Source of the DNA: Singulisphaera sp. GP187
GTDB lineage: Bacteria > Chloroflexota > Chloroflexia > Chloroflexales > Roseiflexaceae
Direction of reading: 5' to 3'
NCBI GenBank assembly: GCA_943328915.2
Contig: CALQBW020000003.1
Location: 1-64,000, forward strand
Length of the DNA stretch: 64,000 bases
Shown here: positions 8,777-18,330 of the stretch, piece by piece
Numbering within the stretch: the stretch's first letter is position 1
Layout of the letters: each line of letters starts with the position of its first letter
The notes under the pieces: generated by a model
Database searches by the model: none
What the model was told of the DNA's origin: nothing
Seen by the model: only the letters and a program-made list of their open reading frames with translations
Position numbers and translations under genes: made by a program

Positions 8777-10374
8777 CCAGCGCTGCCCTCCAAATCCTCC
8801 CCAATGGCCAGCTGATTGTCGATAGTAAGCATCCGCAAGCCATTGCCATCCTCCAATCAATCCACTCTTTTTGTCTGGTAGAGGCCTATGTGGGGCGCTA
8901 TGTGCGCTGTCGCATCCACCGAACGGCCCTTTGGGCGACCGCAGAGCGCGGGGAGAGCGCCGATGAGATTATCAAAACGTTGGCGATGGCAAGTGGCGCT
9001 GCCGTCGACGACCGTGTCCAGCGCACCATAGAAACGTTGATGCGGCGCTGGGGGCAGGTCACGCTGACCGGCAGTGCCGGAGCGTTGTGTTTACTTATTC
9101 GCGAGCCACCCATCATCGCGCGGTTTCTCCACGACCCCAGCTTTGCTGAATTTTTTGATTCCCCGACAGCGCAGGGCTGGTTCATCAATCCGCTCCTTCG
9201 TGGTGCACTGAAGCAGGCCTTTTGGCGAAAAGGGTGGCCTGTGGATGACCAAGCATCATTGATTGACGGCCAAACATTTGCAACGACGTGGCGGAATGAA
9301 ATCACCCTGCGCCCCTACCAGCAGGCTGCCGTAACCGCCTGTGTGGCCCATAGCCATGGAGTCGTGGCGTTGCCCCCTGGGAGCGGCAAAACGTATATCG
9401 GGGTGGCGCTGCTCGCACACGTGCAACGGACGACATTAATTATCACAACAAGTCGGGCAGCAGCGAACCAATGGCGCGAGAGTATTTTGACCGCAACAGA
9501 TTGTTCCCCTGATGATGTCGCCGTCTATCGCGGCACCGCGGCCACATTGGCACCGATTACGATTACCACGTACCAGCAACTCATCGCCCGGACAAGTATT
9601 TGTGCCGATGCCGATTGGGGACTCATCCTGTATGATGAGGTACATACATTGCCCGCACCGGTCTTTCGTAGTACTGCGTTGCTCAATTCACGGCGACGCT
9701 ACGGCCTTAGTGCGACGTTGATTCGCGAAGATGGTCGCATTGGTGATGTGTTTAGTTTGATCGGGCCATTACGCTACAGTGTGCCGTGGCGCCACCTCGA
9801 AGCACAAGGCTTCATCGCTAAAGCGCGCTGTATCGAAGTACGGGTGCGATTGACCGCAAGCGAACGTGCTACGTACCTCGCGGCATTCAGTCGCCAGCAA
9901 GGGAGCCTCGCGGCGCACGCTACTGCCAAATACCGCGTTGTCCAACGGATTCGCGAACGCCATCCCAACGAACCGATGTTGGTCATTGGGCATTATTTGG
10001 CGCAATTACATGCGTTGGCTACAGTGACCGGTTGGTCGCTAGTGACCGGGGAGAGCGACAGCGACGAACGGGAACGCGTATTTACGGCATTTCGCAACGG
10101 CGAGATACCGTGCCTGATTTTGTCGCGGGTGGGCAATCAGGCCTTGGATTTGCCTACTGCGCGTCTCTTGGTCCAGATATCGGGGAGCTTTGGTTCACGC
10201 CAAGAAGAAGCCCAACGCTTGGGGCGGGTGTTACGCCCAAAAGATGACAACACGGCATTGTTTTATTCGGTGGTAAGCGCGCAAACCCGTGAAGTCGAAG
10301 ATGCTTGGCAACGGCAGCGGTTTTTGACAGCCCAAGGATATACCTATCAGGTAATCAACGAGGACGAAGTATGA
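8773..10374 (+). CDS. XPB/Rad25-type DEAD/DEAH-box DNA helicase
   Basis: This 533-residue superfamily 2 helicase is of the XPB type, a DNA translocase that in eukaryotes and archaea opens DNA for repair. Residues 1-165 resemble the XPB N-terminal domain. The core shows Walker A GSGKT at 203-207, DEVH at 288-291, the LSAT motif III, the XPB-specific RED triad at 318-320, and motif VI QRLGRVLRP near 480. No nuclease domain (Bax1-like) is visible in it or beside it. It overlaps tag upstream and the VTT gene downstream by ATGA, so it is part of a coupled run. The family is clear; its partnership with Tag is inferred from the arrangement. Confidence 0.93.
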   Translation: MTSAALQILPNGQLIVDSKHPQAIAILQSIHSFCLVEAYVGRYVRCRIHRTALWATAERGESADEIIKTLAMASGAAVDDRVQRTIETLMRRWGQVTLTGSAGALCLLIREPPIIARFLHDPSFAEFFDSPTAQGWFINPLLRGALKQAFWRKGWPVDDQASLIDGQTFATTWRNEITLRPYQQAAVTACVAHSHGVVALPPGSGKTYIGVALLAHVQRTTLIITTSRAAANQWRESILTATDCSPDDVAVYRGTAATLAPITITTYQQLIARTSICADADWGLILYDEVHTLPAPVFRSTALLNSRRRYGLSATLIREDGRIGDVFSLIGPLRYSVPWRHLEAQGFIAKARCIEVRVRLTASERATYLAAFSRQQGSLAAHATAKYRVVQRIRERHPNEPMLVIGHYLAQLHALATVTGWSLVTGESDSDERERVFTAFRNGEIPCLILSRVGNQALDLPTARLLVQISGSFGSRQEEAQRLGRVLRPKDDNTALFYSVVSAQTREVEDAWQRQRFLTAQGYTYQVINEDEV

Positions 10375-11054
10375 GCACTCCGAGTACGTGGCAAACAATT
10401 CGCACACTCTTGACCCCACAGCGCATCATTATCCTCGGCTTTGCCGGTGTCTTGTTTGTGGCGATGCTCTGGTGGATTCGCCAATTCATCGATCTTACCC
10501 CACAAGGGTTACGCACGGTGATGGCGCCGTTGGGCTGGTGGGGCGGGTTGCTTCTCAGTGGTATCATTGCGTTTATTTTGGTACTTCCGGTCGCCCCCGC
10601 CACCATCGCCCAAGTAGGAGCGGGGCTATTATATGGTCCTTGGATTGGCTTTGGAGTGACCATGCTGGGGGATGTCATCGGCAGCTTGATCGGTTTTGCC
10701 ATTGCACGGCAATGGGGCAGGCAGACATTTTTGTATAAACGGTTATCTGCGACAGAACAAGCCGCCTTTGATCGTTTGTGCAAACAAATCACCCCGATGC
10801 GGCTCATCGTGCTACGGATATTACCGGGTCCGGCCTATACAATGGTGTCGCTCGCTGCCGGATGTAGCCCATTATCGTGGTGGCGCTATTTATTAGCGTC
10901 GTTGCTCGGTGTCGCACCTGGCTTGGCGTTGTTGACGCTGGCTGGGGATTTGAGTACGAGTCAACCGTGGTTGGCGGCAGTGGTAGGAGTTGGTTTTGTG
11001 CTGTTGATGCTTTTGTTAAATAAAGTAGCACAGAAATATAACAATTCCTTATAA
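10371..11054 (+). CDS. VTT/TVP38-type (DedA-like) membrane protein
   Basis: This is a 227-residue integral membrane protein of the TVP38/TMEM64 (SNARE-associated/VTT) family, related to DedA proteins now linked to lipid scrambling or undecaprenyl-phosphate transport. About five to six hydrophobic segments are visible. The family signature stretch GAGLLYGPWIGFGVTMLGDV and the later RILPGPAYTMVSLAAG are present. The ATG at 10371 overlaps the helicase stop (ATGA). A TATAAT at 11050-11055 overlaps its stop and may start the galK message. The substrate is not known. Confidence 0.88.
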   Translation: MSTPSTWQTIRTLLTPQRIIILGFAGVLFVAMLWWIRQFIDLTPQGLRTVMAPLGWWGGLLLSGIIAFILVLPVAPATIAQVGAGLLYGPWIGFGVTMLGDVIGSLIGFAIARQWGRQTFLYKRLSATEQAAFDRLCKQITPMRLIVLRILPGPAYTMVSLAAGCSPLSWWRYLLASLLGVAPGLALLTLAGDLSTSQPWLAAVVGVGFVLLMLLLNKVAQKYNNSL

Positions 11055-11086
11055 TAAACATTGCATACTATGTATAGGAGAAACAG

Positions 11087-12262
11087 ATGACGCTGATTGA
11101 TGCCGCCCAAATACATTCTTTGTTTCAGACACATTATGGGCATGCACCTAGCTTGATTGTCCGCGCCCCTGGGCGGGTCAACTTAATTGGCGAGCACACT
11201 GACTATAATGATGGCTTTGTATTGCCCGCAGCCATAGATCGCACTACGTATATCGCAGCAACCCCGCGGACTGACCGGCGCGTACGTGTCCTCGCTGCCG
11301 ACCTCAACGAAAGCGACGAATTTGCGATTGATCATATTGAGCGCAGTGGCATGCGGCCATGGAGCAACTACATCCGCGGTATGGTCCGGGCTTTGATTGG
11401 GGCAGGGCATGTAATCAACGGTGCCGATATGGTGGTCTCCAGTAGCGTGCCGCGGGGTGCTGGCTTGTCGTCATCAGCGGCCCTTGAGGTCGCAACCGGT
11501 TATATGTTCCAGGTTTTTCATACGCTGAATATTTTGGGGGAAGAATTAGCCCTGATGGCACAAGCCACCGAAAACCAATTCGTTGGGGTGAATTGTGGCA
11601 TCATGGATCAATTCATAGTGACCCTCGGCAAAGCCAATCATGCCTTGTTGATTGATTGCCGTGACTTGAGTTACCAAGAAGTCTCCGTGCCGACCAACGC
11701 CGCCATCATCATCTGCGATAGTCACATCGAACGCACCTTGGCAGGCTCAGCCTACAACCAACGCCGTGCCGAATGCGAACAAGCGGTCGAGCTTCTCAAG
11801 CCGTTCATCCCAGGAATTAAAGCCTTGCGTGATGTGAGTAGTGCCCAATTGGCAAGCCACGGGCATGTGTTGTCGCCGGTGGTACTGCAACGGGCTCGGC
11901 ACGTCGTCAGTGAAAACGAACGGGTGATAGCGAGTGTATCTGCTTTGGCTGCCAATAACGTAACCGAATTCGGACGTTTGATGAATGCCTCGCACGCCAG
12001 TTTGCGCGACGATTACGCCGTCAGTATTCCCGAAATGGATGCCCTCGTGGCTGCTGCCCAACGCGTCAATGGCTGTTATGGATCACGCTTGACTGGTGCT
12101 GGGTTTGGTGGCTGTACGGTCAGTCTGGTAGATACCAATTCCGTCGAGCGATTCCGTCACGAAGTGGCGGCCGCATATTTGGCCAGCACGGGTCGCAGTG
12201 CCACAATTTATGTGACACATGCGAGTGACGGCGTAAGCCGCATTCGACCCGATTCGGCCTAA
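11087..12262 (+). CDS. galK: Galactokinase
   Basis: Galactokinase phosphorylates galactose at C1 in the Leloir pathway. This GHMP kinase is 391 residues, the usual length. The N-terminal galactokinase signature [19 protein letters not shown], the ATP-binding GHMP loop [16 protein letters not shown], the GIMDQF segment and the C-terminal [11 protein letters not shown] motif are all present. AGGAG lies 8 bases before the ATG. No galT or galE is adjacent; the next genes are a two-component pair 14 bases downstream, possibly on the same message. Identification is secure. Confidence 0.96.
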   Translation: MTLIDAAQIHSLFQTHYGHAPSLIVRAPGRVNLIGEHTDYNDGFVLPAAIDRTTYIAATPRTDRRVRVLAADLNESDEFAIDHIERSGMRPWSNYIRGMVRALIGAGHVINGADMVVSSSVPRGAGLSSSAALEVATGYMFQVFHTLNILGEELALMAQATENQFVGVNCGIMDQFIVTLGKANHALLIDCRDLSYQEVSVPTNAAIIICDSHIERTLAGSAYNQRRAECEQAVELLKPFIPGIKALRDVSSAQLASHGHVLSPVVLQRARHVVSENERVIASVSALAANNVTEFGRLMNASHASLRDDYAVSIPEMDALVAAAQRVNGCYGSRLTGAGFGGCTVSLVDTNSVERFRHEVAAAYLASTGRSATIYVTHASDGVSRIRPDSA

Positions 12263-12276
12263 GAAATGAGAACACC

Positions 12277-12972
12277 ATGCCCACGATTTTGCTCGTAGAA
12301 GACGATGCCACGCTCGCAGAAACGCTACGCTATAACCTCGAACGTGAAGACTATACGGTCATTAGTGCAGGAGATGGTGTCACCGCGCTCGAGTTAGCGC
12401 GGCAAGAAAAACCCGATATCGTGGTGTTGGATGTGATGTTGCCACGCCTCGACGGATTTTCGGTCTGTCGGATGCTCCGCAAAGAAAGCGCCATTCCTAT
12501 TATCATGCTCACTGCCCGCCAAGACGAAGTCGACCGGATCGCCGGCCTCGAATTAGGTGCAGACGATTACCTCACCAAGCCCTTCAGTGTGGGTGAATTA
12601 TTAGCCCGCATCCGCGCTATCATGCGTCGCAGCGACCGGAGTAATGGGGGTGGTGCTGACCGTGATATTATGCATCTTGGCAAGATCAAGCTTGACGCTG
12701 GCTCACGCCGGATATGGCGTGACGACGTCGAAATTCAACTTTCGCAAAAAGAGTTTGATTTGCTTGCGTGTTTGATGCGGAACCGAGGATTAGCCTTGTC
12801 CCGTGATGTGTTACTCGAACGGGTCTGGGGATTTGATTATGTGGGTGATGGCCGCACCGTAGATGTCCACATCAGGTGGCTGCGAGAAAAAGTCGAACTC
12901 GATCCGAGTGCTCCCGATTACCTGCAAACCGTACGCGGGATTGGCTATCGCTTTGATTTGCCCACAACCTAA
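12277..12972 (+). CDS. OmpR/PhoB-family response regulator
   Basis: This is a 231-residue DNA-binding response regulator. The receiver domain (1-118) has the acidic pocket EDD at 8-10, the phospho-acceptor Asp52 in VVLDVMLPRLDG, the LTA switch Thr79 and Lys101 in YLTKPF. A winged-helix output domain of the OmpR/PhoB type follows (LSQKEFDLL, VDVHIRWLREK, VRGIGYRF). It is 20 bases upstream of a histidine kinase, its obvious partner. Overall similarity is to PhoB/PhoP regulators, but the signal (for example phosphate) cannot be shown from the sequence. Its 14-base distance from galK suggests possible co-transcription. Confidence 0.93.
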   Translation: MPTILLVEDDATLAETLRYNLEREDYTVISAGDGVTALELARQEKPDIVVLDVMLPRLDGFSVCRMLRKESAIPIIMLTARQDEVDRIAGLELGADDYLTKPFSVGELLARIRAIMRRSDRSNGGGADRDIMHLGKIKLDAGSRRIWRDDVEIQLSQKEFDLLACLMRNRGLALSRDVLLERVWGFDYVGDGRTVDVHIRWLREKVELDPSAPDYLQTVRGIGYRFDLPTT

Positions 12973-12992
12973 AAATATACGGGAGAGCAATA

Positions 12993-14186
12993 ATGTTGTT
13001 TGATTTGCTCATCCCATGGGTGATTGCCGCCGCCGCCATTACGTGGCTGGTGATAATGTGGCAAAATCGCCCGCCTGAACCATCAAAGCCATCGAAAACA
13101 GCGGTGGTGGCAACAGAGCGCGCCTATTCCCCTGCCGAAATAATCGTTTCGATAATCGACATCGGAATTCTTTTTGTCAATGGTGATGGCATCGTGTTGA
13201 TGCACAACCCTGCAGCCTCTGAATTGCTCAACCTGGAACGCGACGGCGTCGGCCGTACCTTGATGAGTCTGATTCGTGACCATCAATTCGATGAATTTGT
13301 CCGTGATGTTGCCGTCCGGTGCGAAGACGACCAAATGCTCTTGCCGATGCGCAACCCCGCACGCACGCTGCGGGTAAATGCTCGACCCATCATAGAACCC
13401 AACCATGACGTGATTGTTCTTTTATTAATCCGCGATATTACCCAGCTGAGCCAACTCGAGCGCGCCCGCCGCGACATGATTGCCAGCGTCTCACACGAAT
13501 TACGCACGCCCCTGGCCGCCCTCAAATTGTTGAGCGAGACGATTGCCAGTAATCCCCCACCCGAAATCGCCCAACGCATGGCGCGCCGGATTTCGGACGA
13601 AGTCGATGCCCTAACCCGCCTCGTTAACGACTTACATGATTTGTCACAAATCGAAGCCGGCCGCATCGCTTTGCAAATGGCACCAACCGATGTGATTCAA
13701 ATCGTTGAACGAGCCATTGAACGCATCCAGCCCCAAGCCGACAGTCATCATATTGAAGTGAATCATACCGTCCTCAGTGGCTTAGCGATGATTCTTGCCG
13801 ACGCGGGGCGTATCGATCAGGTACTGCTCAATTTGCTCCACAATGCCGTCAAATTCACCCCTGACGGTGGCTATATCACGATTGGCGCACAGTTGGTTAC
13901 ATTGCCTCACGATCATGATGCGCTTCCAGGCATCCCCGCAGACCACAATGGCGGCGAATGGGTGGCTATCACCGTCACCGACACCGGCGTCGGCATTCCG
14001 AGTGAACATTTACCACGGGTGTTTGAACGCTTCTACAAAGTCGACCAAGCCCGCACCCGCGGCTCGGGTACTGGGCTGGGGTTAGCCATTGCGCGCCATC
14101 TTGTCGAGGGCCATAGCGGCAAAATCTGGGTCGTTAGCACCGTTGGTGTCGGTACGACATTTATTTGCACCCTGCCAACGGCGTAA
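12993..14186 (+). CDS. PhoR-like sensor histidine kinase
   Basis: This 397-residue membrane sensor kinase should phosphorylate the regulator encoded just upstream. One N-terminal hydrophobic segment (about residues 4-22) anchors it; there is no large extracytoplasmic loop, so sensing is probably membrane-proximal or cytoplasmic. Residues 45-150 look like a PAS domain. The HisKA motif SHELRTPLAALKLL places the phosphorylated histidine at 168. The HATPase domain shows the N box (NLLHNAVKFTP), DTGVGIP and GTGLGLAIARHLVE. This single-segment PAS-HisKA-HATPase layout is that of PhoR. The gene ends 18 bases from a converging UPF0210 gene. Confidence 0.93.
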   Translation: MLFDLLIPWVIAAAAITWLVIMWQNRPPEPSKPSKTAVVATERAYSPAEIIVSIIDIGILFVNGDGIVLMHNPAASELLNLERDGVGRTLMSLIRDHQFDEFVRDVAVRCEDDQMLLPMRNPARTLRVNARPIIEPNHDVIVLLLIRDITQLSQLERARRDMIASVSHELRTPLAALKLLSETIASNPPPEIAQRMARRISDEVDALTRLVNDLHDLSQIEAGRIALQMAPTDVIQIVERAIERIQPQADSHHIEVNHTVLSGLAMILADAGRIDQVLLNLLHNAVKFTPDGGYITIGAQLVTLPHDHDALPGIPADHNGGEWVAITVTDTGVGIPSEHLPRVFERFYKVDQARTRGSGTGLGLAIARHLVEGHSGKIWVVSTVGVGTTFICTLPTA

Positions 14187-14204
14187 CAGCTCGTCCGCGC
14201 ACCA

Positions 14205-15368
14205 CTACGCCAACACCCGCGCCTCACAAAAAAACTGCGCTAAAGGCGGCGGTAATAATTCCGCAAAGCGGGTTTTTTGCCCCACCGTATGCCCAACGAG
14301 GGGCATCAAGCGCGCCGTGAGTGGTTTTTTCAAGGCCGTCGCCAACGTGGTCACCTCGCGGTAAATACCGGCCAGCACGGCGGTGTCGACATCTCCCGCC
14401 AACGGGATGGTATCGAGTCCGGTGCCACACACCGCACTAAACGCCAACAAATCACGCAAAGTATAGCGGCCATCCAGCGCCCGTTGTGCCAACGTCGCAT
14501 CTTCGACCACAGGCAACATAATGCCCGAAAACCCCAGCTGGGTCACGGCACAGCCACGAATCGTCGCCGTCAAGGCCCGCACCGCCGCCATCGTGCCCCA
14601 ATCGCCAAACAGCACGCCAGACAACGCCTCAATGGCGGCAGCAATACTGCGCTCGGGGTGGGGATGGGGTGCCAGCGACCAATCGCAGCCGGCATAATTA
14701 ATCCCGTACTGGGCACAAATCGGTTGTGCGATGGCCCGCAAGCGCGCATCATGCGTCACAATCTCGCGGGCTAGGGCCGCCAAAGCGGCCGCCACCAACA
14801 CCGGGCGGTCGGGGTGAGCGAGTGGTACGTCGACCAAAGGTCGCGTCACTTGCCACGCCAAGGCCGCCGCTTCAGGACCAATCGCCAGCCACGATGCGCC
14901 ACCGTCATGCCACGAGGCCGGGAAGAACGGGCTCCCCGCCGGGACCATCGCCAAAGCCGCCACCCGCAAATTCCCCACCCCACCCGGCACTTTGCGCGCC
15001 AAGTCATGCGTCATCTGCGCCATCAATTGCACCACCGCGTCATCGATTTGGCCATTGGCAGTCAGACTGACGCTGGCAAATACCGCTTGCGTAGCCGCCA
15101 TGGCATCGGCCAACTGCCCCAAACGGTCGCGAGGCACAATCCCCAACGTGGCATAATCGAAGCCGTCGTCGAGGGCTCGGTCTTCGATTCCCGTGGCCAC
15201 ACTCACCAAATCGGCACAACTATTAAACCCATTCATGGTGGGAGTACACCGCAAGGTTTGTACTGCATAGCCAGCGTCACTGAGTTGCTGGCGGAGGGCA
15301 TGCGCGGCCTGTGCCCCACGTCCCAAATCACTTTCACGCGCCCCAATAGTAATTGTGCGTAATTCCAT
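14205..15368 (-). CDS. UPF0210 / DUF711 family protein
   Basis: This 387-residue protein belongs to the uncharacterised UPF0210 (DUF711, PFL-like) family. Recognisable conserved stretches are the N-terminal ITIGARESDL, GDWGTMAAVRA, LGFSGIMLPVVED, and AFSAVCGTGLDTIPLAGD. Members elsewhere are commonly paired with a small ACT-domain protein; none is seen here. I start it at the ATG at 15368 (MELRTI) because the family begins there; the open frame extends 19 codons upstream into azlD. It is the last gene of the minus-strand set alaX-like / methyltransferase / azlC / aminotransferase / azlD. Function unknown; amino-acid related by context only. Confidence 0.88.
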   Translation of the reverse strand: MELRTITIGARESDLGRGAQAAHALRQQLSDAGYAVQTLRCTPTMNGFNSCADLVSVATGIEDRALDDGFDYATLGIVPRDRLGQLADAMAATQAVFASVSLTANGQIDDAVVQLMAQMTHDLARKVPGGVGNLRVAALAMVPAGSPFFPASWHDGGASWLAIGPEAAALAWQVTRPLVDVPLAHPDRPVLVAAALAALAREIVTHDARLRAIAQPICAQYGINYAGCDWSLAPHPHPERSIAAAIEALSGVLFGDWGTMAAVRALTATIRGCAVTQLGFSGIMLPVVEDATLAQRALDGRYTLRDLLAFSAVCGTGLDTIPLAGDVDTAVLAGIYREVTTLATALKKPLTARLMPLVGHTVGQKTRFAELLPPPLAQFFCEARVLA

Positions 15369-15414
15369 GGTTTTCTCTTTATAAAAATTGGCGCCCAGAC
15401 ACTGCTGTTTGTGC

Positions 15415-15732
15415 TTAGCCAACAACCAAACGGATCAACCAAAACGCTGCCATACCCAACCCCACCGTCACAATGGCGTTTTCGGTCCGCCACGCGACCA
15501 GGGCGCCCACCACTGCGGCGCCCACCGCCGGTCCCAACTGTAGCACCCGACCATGGTCGCCCATTTGGGTGACCACGGCGGGGACAATCAAGGCCGTAAA
15601 CACCGCCGGCGGCACATATTTCAACCACAACGCCAGCCACGCAGGTGGATCATTGCGCAACAATAGCAAGGGAATCGCCCGGGCGGCATAGGTCACCGCC
15701 GCCATCCCCGCATAGGTCAACCAAATCGACAT
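15415..15732 (-). CDS. azlD: AzlD-type branched-chain amino acid exporter subunit
   Basis: AzlD is the small membrane partner of AzlC in the LIV-E type exporter for branched-chain amino acids. This 105-residue protein has about four hydrophobic helices, and the family pattern YAARAIPLLLL followed by LKYVPPAVFTALIVP is clear. GGGGAAG precedes the ATG. Unusually, it is separated from azlC by an aminotransferase gene rather than following azlC directly. Substrate assignment rests on the family. Confidence 0.9.
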   Translation of the reverse strand: MSIWLTYAGMAAVTYAARAIPLLLLRNDPPAWLALWLKYVPPAVFTALIVPAVVTQMGDHGRVLQLGPAVGAAVVGALVAWRTENAIVTVGLGMAAFWLIRLVVG

Positions 15733-15747
15733 CTATCGCTTCCCCTC

Positions 15748-16863
15748 TCACAGTTGCTTTAGGAATGCCTCAAACCGCACCAAGCCCTGATCGAAGTCGG
15801 CTTTGCCAAAGCCTACCCGGAAGTAATTCCCCGGGTAGCCATAGACACTCGCCGGCAAAATCAACACCCCGGCCTGCGCCGCCATTTCTTCGGCAATCTG
15901 GGCAATCGGTTTGGCGTGATGAATCTGGGCAAATGCCACACTCCCCGCCCGTGGCGACACCATTTGCAATTTCTCGGGCATGCGTAGACACACCTCTTGG
16001 AACAACTGCAGATTGCGCAACACGATCGCCCGGCTCCGAATCAACATCCGTTGTGACGCCCGCAGGGCAATCAATGCCAACACCTCGGAGGGAGCCGAAT
16101 TGCAAATCGTGGTGTAGTCTTTGTAGGCCAGCAGTTTTTGCCGCAGCACTGCGTCACGCACCACCAACCAGCCAATCCGTAACCCCGCCAGCCCAAAGGC
16201 CTTGGACATCACTCCCAGGCTCAACGCCGACGGTGATAATTCACAGGCTGCCGGCAAACGGTCGCTGGGGTTGTACTCCAGCATGCGGTAGACTTCGTCG
16301 GCAAACAATACCGCTCCTGCCTCGTGCGCCATTGCCACCACTGCCCGCCAATCGTCGTGGCTCATCAACGCTCCCGTGGGATTATGCGGCGTATTGAGCA
16401 AAATCAACTTGGTGTTGGGGCGGATTGCCCGGCGCAATTCATCGACATCGAGGCGCCATTCTTGTTCGGGCCGGAGCTCAATCAAGGTCACGTCGGCACC
16501 CGTCGCCCGCCCTACTTCATACAGCGATTGGTAGCCGGGCCAGGTGGTAATCATATGATCGCCAGGGCCCAGCAACACATTGGCGGTGATAAACACGGCT
16601 TCTTCGGCGCCAGCAAAGGTAATCACCTCGTCCGGGTCAATCCCGTCATAGAGTTGCGCGATCGCAGTCCTCAAGGCAGGCAAGCCGTTGGTCTCGGTAT
16701 AGCCGAGGGTCAATGATTGCCAGCGTTGCAGGGCATCGTCGTCGGCCAGTGCCAACAAATCGTGCATCGCCATCCCTTGGATGTCAGAGCTACACAAAAT
16801 ATAGGGCGTGCTAAACTCGTAACGCGCAAAAAAACGCTCGAGCGTAAACTCAGGAATTTTCAT
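15748..16863 (-). CDS. PLP-dependent class I/II aminotransferase
   Basis: This fold-type I aminotransferase has 371 residues. It shows the Asn of NTPHNPTGALM, the Asp-x-x-Tyr pair in FADEVYRML, the PLP lysine in SLGVMSKAFGLAGLRIGW, and a C-terminal arginine in NYFRVGFGK. The specific substrate cannot be read from the sequence. The gene lies between azlC and azlD and its start overlaps the end of azlC by 14 bases, with AAGGAG 8 bases before the ATG. That position suggests a branched-chain or related amino acid as substrate, feeding or balancing the exporter. This context-based substrate is inference. Confidence 0.92.
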   Translation of the reverse strand: MKIPEFTLERFFARYEFSTPYILCSSDIQGMAMHDLLALADDDALQRWQSLTLGYTETNGLPALRTAIAQLYDGIDPDEVITFAGAEEAVFITANVLLGPGDHMITTWPGYQSLYEVGRATGADVTLIELRPEQEWRLDVDELRRAIRPNTKLILLNTPHNPTGALMSHDDWRAVVAMAHEAGAVLFADEVYRMLEYNPSDRLPAACELSPSALSLGVMSKAFGLAGLRIGWLVVRDAVLRQKLLAYKDYTTICNSAPSEVLALIALRASQRMLIRSRAIVLRNLQLFQEVCLRMPEKLQMVSPRAGSVAFAQIHHAKPIAQIAEEMAAQAGVLILPASVYGYPGNYFRVGFGKADFDQGLVRFEAFLKQL

Positions 16864-17566
16864 TAATGGGCTCCTTTGGTGCTAATTGTTGGCGCTGTGC
16901 CAGCCATGCTCCTACGGCGCTCGCCAAAATCCCGGCGGTCAATACATACCAGCTTCCCGGCAATACCAGCGCCGTGGCTACCGAAATAATCGCCGCGAGT
17001 AGCGCCAACACCAAGTTCACGCGGTCACGCAACATCGGCACTGTAAAGGCGATAAAAGTCAATGGGAAGATTAAATCAAGCCCCAGCGCGGCCGGGTTGG
17101 GAATCAACGCCCCCAACAAACTGCCAATGATGGTGCTGGTCGCCCACACAAAATAAAGACTCAAATTCGATCCCAATTGGAACCAGGCATCGCCGCCATG
17201 CTGGGTGAATCGTTGCACCCCCACAGCATAGGTTTCGTCGGTCAATTGAAAGGCCACCAGTGCCCGCAACCACGTGGGCGACTTGCGGATGTACGAGGCC
17301 GTCGACGCTGCCAGCAACAAATGGCGCGCATTGATGATAGCCGTGGTCGCAATGATACTAAAGGGGTGCGCGCCACTACCAAACATTCCGACGGCGGTAA
17401 ATTGCGAGGCGCCGGCAAAGACGATAAGCGACATCCCCAGCGTTTCCCAGAAACTTAGTCCTGCTGACAAGGCGCTGACGGCATAAACCATCCCAAACGG
17501 CGCCACGCCCGGCCAGACCACCAGTGTCGCCAAAAAACCTTGTCGGATCGTGGCCCAGCGACTCAT
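16850..17566 (-). CDS. azlC: AzlC-type branched-chain amino acid exporter subunit
   Basis: AzlC is the large membrane subunit of the LIV-E exporter. The 238 residues contain about seven hydrophobic segments and the family blocks GVAPFGMVYAVSA, VFAGASQFTAVG, and INARHLLLAAS, plus FQLTDETYAV. The start overlaps the methyltransferase stop (ATGA) with GGGGTG upstream, and its 3' end overlaps the aminotransferase start by 14 bases. These overlaps indicate one transcript. The partner azlD lies one gene further on. Confidence 0.93.
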   Translation of the reverse strand: MSRWATIRQGFLATLVVWPGVAPFGMVYAVSALSAGLSFWETLGMSLIVFAGASQFTAVGMFGSGAHPFSIIATTAIINARHLLLAASTASYIRKSPTWLRALVAFQLTDETYAVGVQRFTQHGGDAWFQLGSNLSLYFVWATSTIIGSLLGALIPNPAALGLDLIFPLTFIAFTVPMLRDRVNLVLALLAAIISVATALVLPGSWYVLTAGILASAVGAWLAQRQQLAPKEPINENS

Positions 17567-18330
17567 GCCCGCACCCCTTCGATCAAGGCGACAGCGATAT
17601 GAAAGCTACCGTCGGCCTCAATCCCCAAAATATCGCGCACATGCGCCGGCGCATTGGCCATCAAGCGTTGCAGCTGAGCCACTTCTGGTGCGGGTGTCGC
17701 CATCCGCGTCACCCACGTCGTAAACTCAAGGCGCACCGACCAGGTTTGCACGTGGCGGGCTGGTAACCCGGTCGCGCCACACATGTCTAGCCATTGCGCC
17801 ACGCTGTGGTCACGTACATGCGAGGGGTCGCGCAAAATTTCCACTGTATTCAAATAGGTATCGGCCATCGGTTCAGGGGGCGATACCACATCGACCAACA
17901 ACCAGCGCCCACCCGGTACCAACACCCGCTGTATCTCGCGCAGTGCCTGGAGCGGGTCAGCGAAATGATGGGCTGCATAGCGTGACACCGCCACATCAAA
18001 CGAGTCATCAGCAAAGGGCAATGCCGCCACATCGGCTTTTTGGATGGTCACATTGTGCAAGCCCCGTTTTTCGACCTGCGCCTGAGTCTGGTCAAGCATG
18101 GCCTGCGTCAAATCGACCGCCGTCAAATGCAAGGCCTGGGCCGCCAAACCGATGGTGACATGCCCTGCTCCACACCCCACGTCAAGTACCCGTTCGCGCC
18201 CTGTCAAGCCGGCTGCCGCCAGCAAACCTTGCAGATCGGCGCCACTGGCATGCACGGTGCTGGTAGTGTAATTTGCGGCGACCGCCCCAAATTGCTGTTG
18301 AATGGATTGATTTACCGATGCATCGCTCAT
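17563..18330 (-). CDS. Class I SAM-dependent methyltransferase
   Basis: This 255-residue protein is a UbiE/COQ5-like class I methyltransferase. The SAM-binding motif I is VLDVGCGAGHVTIGLA, followed by the acidic post-I residue VDLTQAM and motif IV-like FDVAVSRYAAHHFADP. The methyl acceptor is unknown; closeness to the MenG/UbiE type does not fix it. Both ends overlap neighbours by ATGA (AlaX-like upstream, azlC downstream), so it belongs to the amino-acid operon, where methylation of an amino acid or keto acid is conceivable but unproven. Confidence 0.88.
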   Translation of the reverse strand: MSDASVNQSIQQQFGAVAANYTTSTVHASGADLQGLLAAAGLTGRERVLDVGCGAGHVTIGLAAQALHLTAVDLTQAMLDQTQAQVEKRGLHNVTIQKADVAALPFADDSFDVAVSRYAAHHFADPLQALREIQRVLVPGGRWLLVDVVSPPEPMADTYLNTVEILRDPSHVRDHSVAQWLDMCGATGLPARHVQTWSVRLEFTTWVTRMATPAPEVAQLQRLMANAPAHVRDILGIEADGSFHIAVALIEGVRA

